This document shows, piece after piece, positions 41,162 through 41,206 of a stretch of 41,206 nt of DNA (position 1 is its first letter; the number at the start of each line of letters is the position of its first letter). The notes below the pieces were generated by a model. The model did not search any database and was not told the origin of the DNA. It worked only from the letters and a program-made list of their open reading frames with translations. The position numbers and the translations under genes were made by a program. Origin of the DNA: Snodgrassella alvi (lineage in GTDB: Bacteria; Pseudomonadota; Gammaproteobacteria; Burkholderiales; Neisseriaceae); assembly GCF_002777425.1 (NCBI RefSeq), contig NZ_MDVC01000004.1, forward strand, positions 1 to 41,206, read 5' to 3'.

Positions 41162-41206
41162 ATGAGTATTCTTATGAAAATATTACCCTTTTTTCATCAC
41201 CTTCAC
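41162..41206 (+). CDS. Possible start of a gene cut by the window end
   Basis: An ATG at 41162 (or 41174, MKILPFF) opens a frame that stays open to the end. TTGACT (41081-41086) and TATTGT (41103-41108), 16 bases apart, could be its promoter. Only 11-15 codons are visible, so nothing can be said about the product. Confidence 0.25.
   Translation, partial: MSILMKILPFFHHLH

Larger units (their letters stand above)
39250..41206. other. AT-rich 2-kb region without an intact recognisable gene
   Basis: From the tRNA terminator to the window end the sequence is markedly richer in A and T than the rest. It has no long open frame and many short A/T runs. It contains remnants of small membrane-protein genes on the minus strand (39289-39513 and 39610-39871), a 47-codon frame on the plus strand (40209-40352), and a hairpin AAATAGCTT/AAGCTATTT (40683-40705). 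It may be a decayed accessory island next to a tRNA, or just a long gene-poor spacer. Confidence 0.5.

Noticed and set aside
39250-41206. CRISPR array or tandem repeats in the AT-rich region
   Set aside because: There are no regularly spaced repeats; the similarity between segments is due to A/T runs.

Overview
The window is a chromosomal segment of a low-GC member of the Neisseriaceae. I infer Snodgrassella (the bee-gut symbiont) or a close relative. The basis is the neisserial protein sequences (PilM-PilQ, AroK, SpoT, RpoD), the Neisseria-like order rpsU-yqeY-dnaG-rpoD, a base composition well below that of Neisseria, and AT-rich intergenic regions. The genus is inferred from pattern only; no search was run.

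Layout. (1) 1-1285: the edge of a probable mobile element abuts a TonB-dependent receptor gene that is both frameshifted and truncated. (2) 1584-10702, minus strand: cardiolipin synthase, then a tetrapyrrole block read in the order argD, sirtuin, hemC, hemD, hemX, hemY, hemE. hemC/hemD and hemX/hemY overlap by ATGA, and hemE has a strong hairpin abutting its ribosome-binding site. (3) 10703-11894: an AT-rich gap holding a decayed YjaB-like GNAT acetyltransferase gene. (4) 11895-18005, minus: htpX, proA, ppk2 and mrcA. (5) 18144-27403, plus: the type IV pilus assembly operon pilMNOPQ, divergent from mrcA, then aroK-aroB, trmB and an aromatic/aspartate aminotransferase. (6) 27490-30409, minus: an HdeD-like membrane protein, a DUF3465 protein and pyrG. 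(7) 30577-33993, plus: gmk-rpoZ-spoT, linking guanine nucleotide supply, RNA polymerase omega and (p)ppGpp. (8) 34272-39006, plus: the macromolecular-synthesis cluster rpsU-yqeY-dnaG-rpoD, ending in a strong terminator. (9) 39108-39183: a tRNA with a CAT anticodon and its own promoter and terminator. (10) 39250-41206: about 2 kb of very AT-rich DNA without an intact recognisable gene but with remnants of small membrane-protein genes.

Most of the window is housekeeping: heme synthesis, cell wall, pili, shikimate pathway, nucleotides, stringent response and transcription/replication initiation. The points most worth a second look are: the SpoT protein, which carries an extra N-terminal domain resembling the inactive HD domain of RelA; a sirtuin lacking the zinc cysteines and the acyl-recognition arginine; the CAT tRNA, which looks like tRNA-Ile2 rather than tRNA-Met; the hairpin in front of hemE; and the decayed genes (receptor, GNAT, small membrane proteins), which suggest ongoing gene loss. 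I see no CRISPR array, complete insertion sequence, prophage or clear new multi-gene system.
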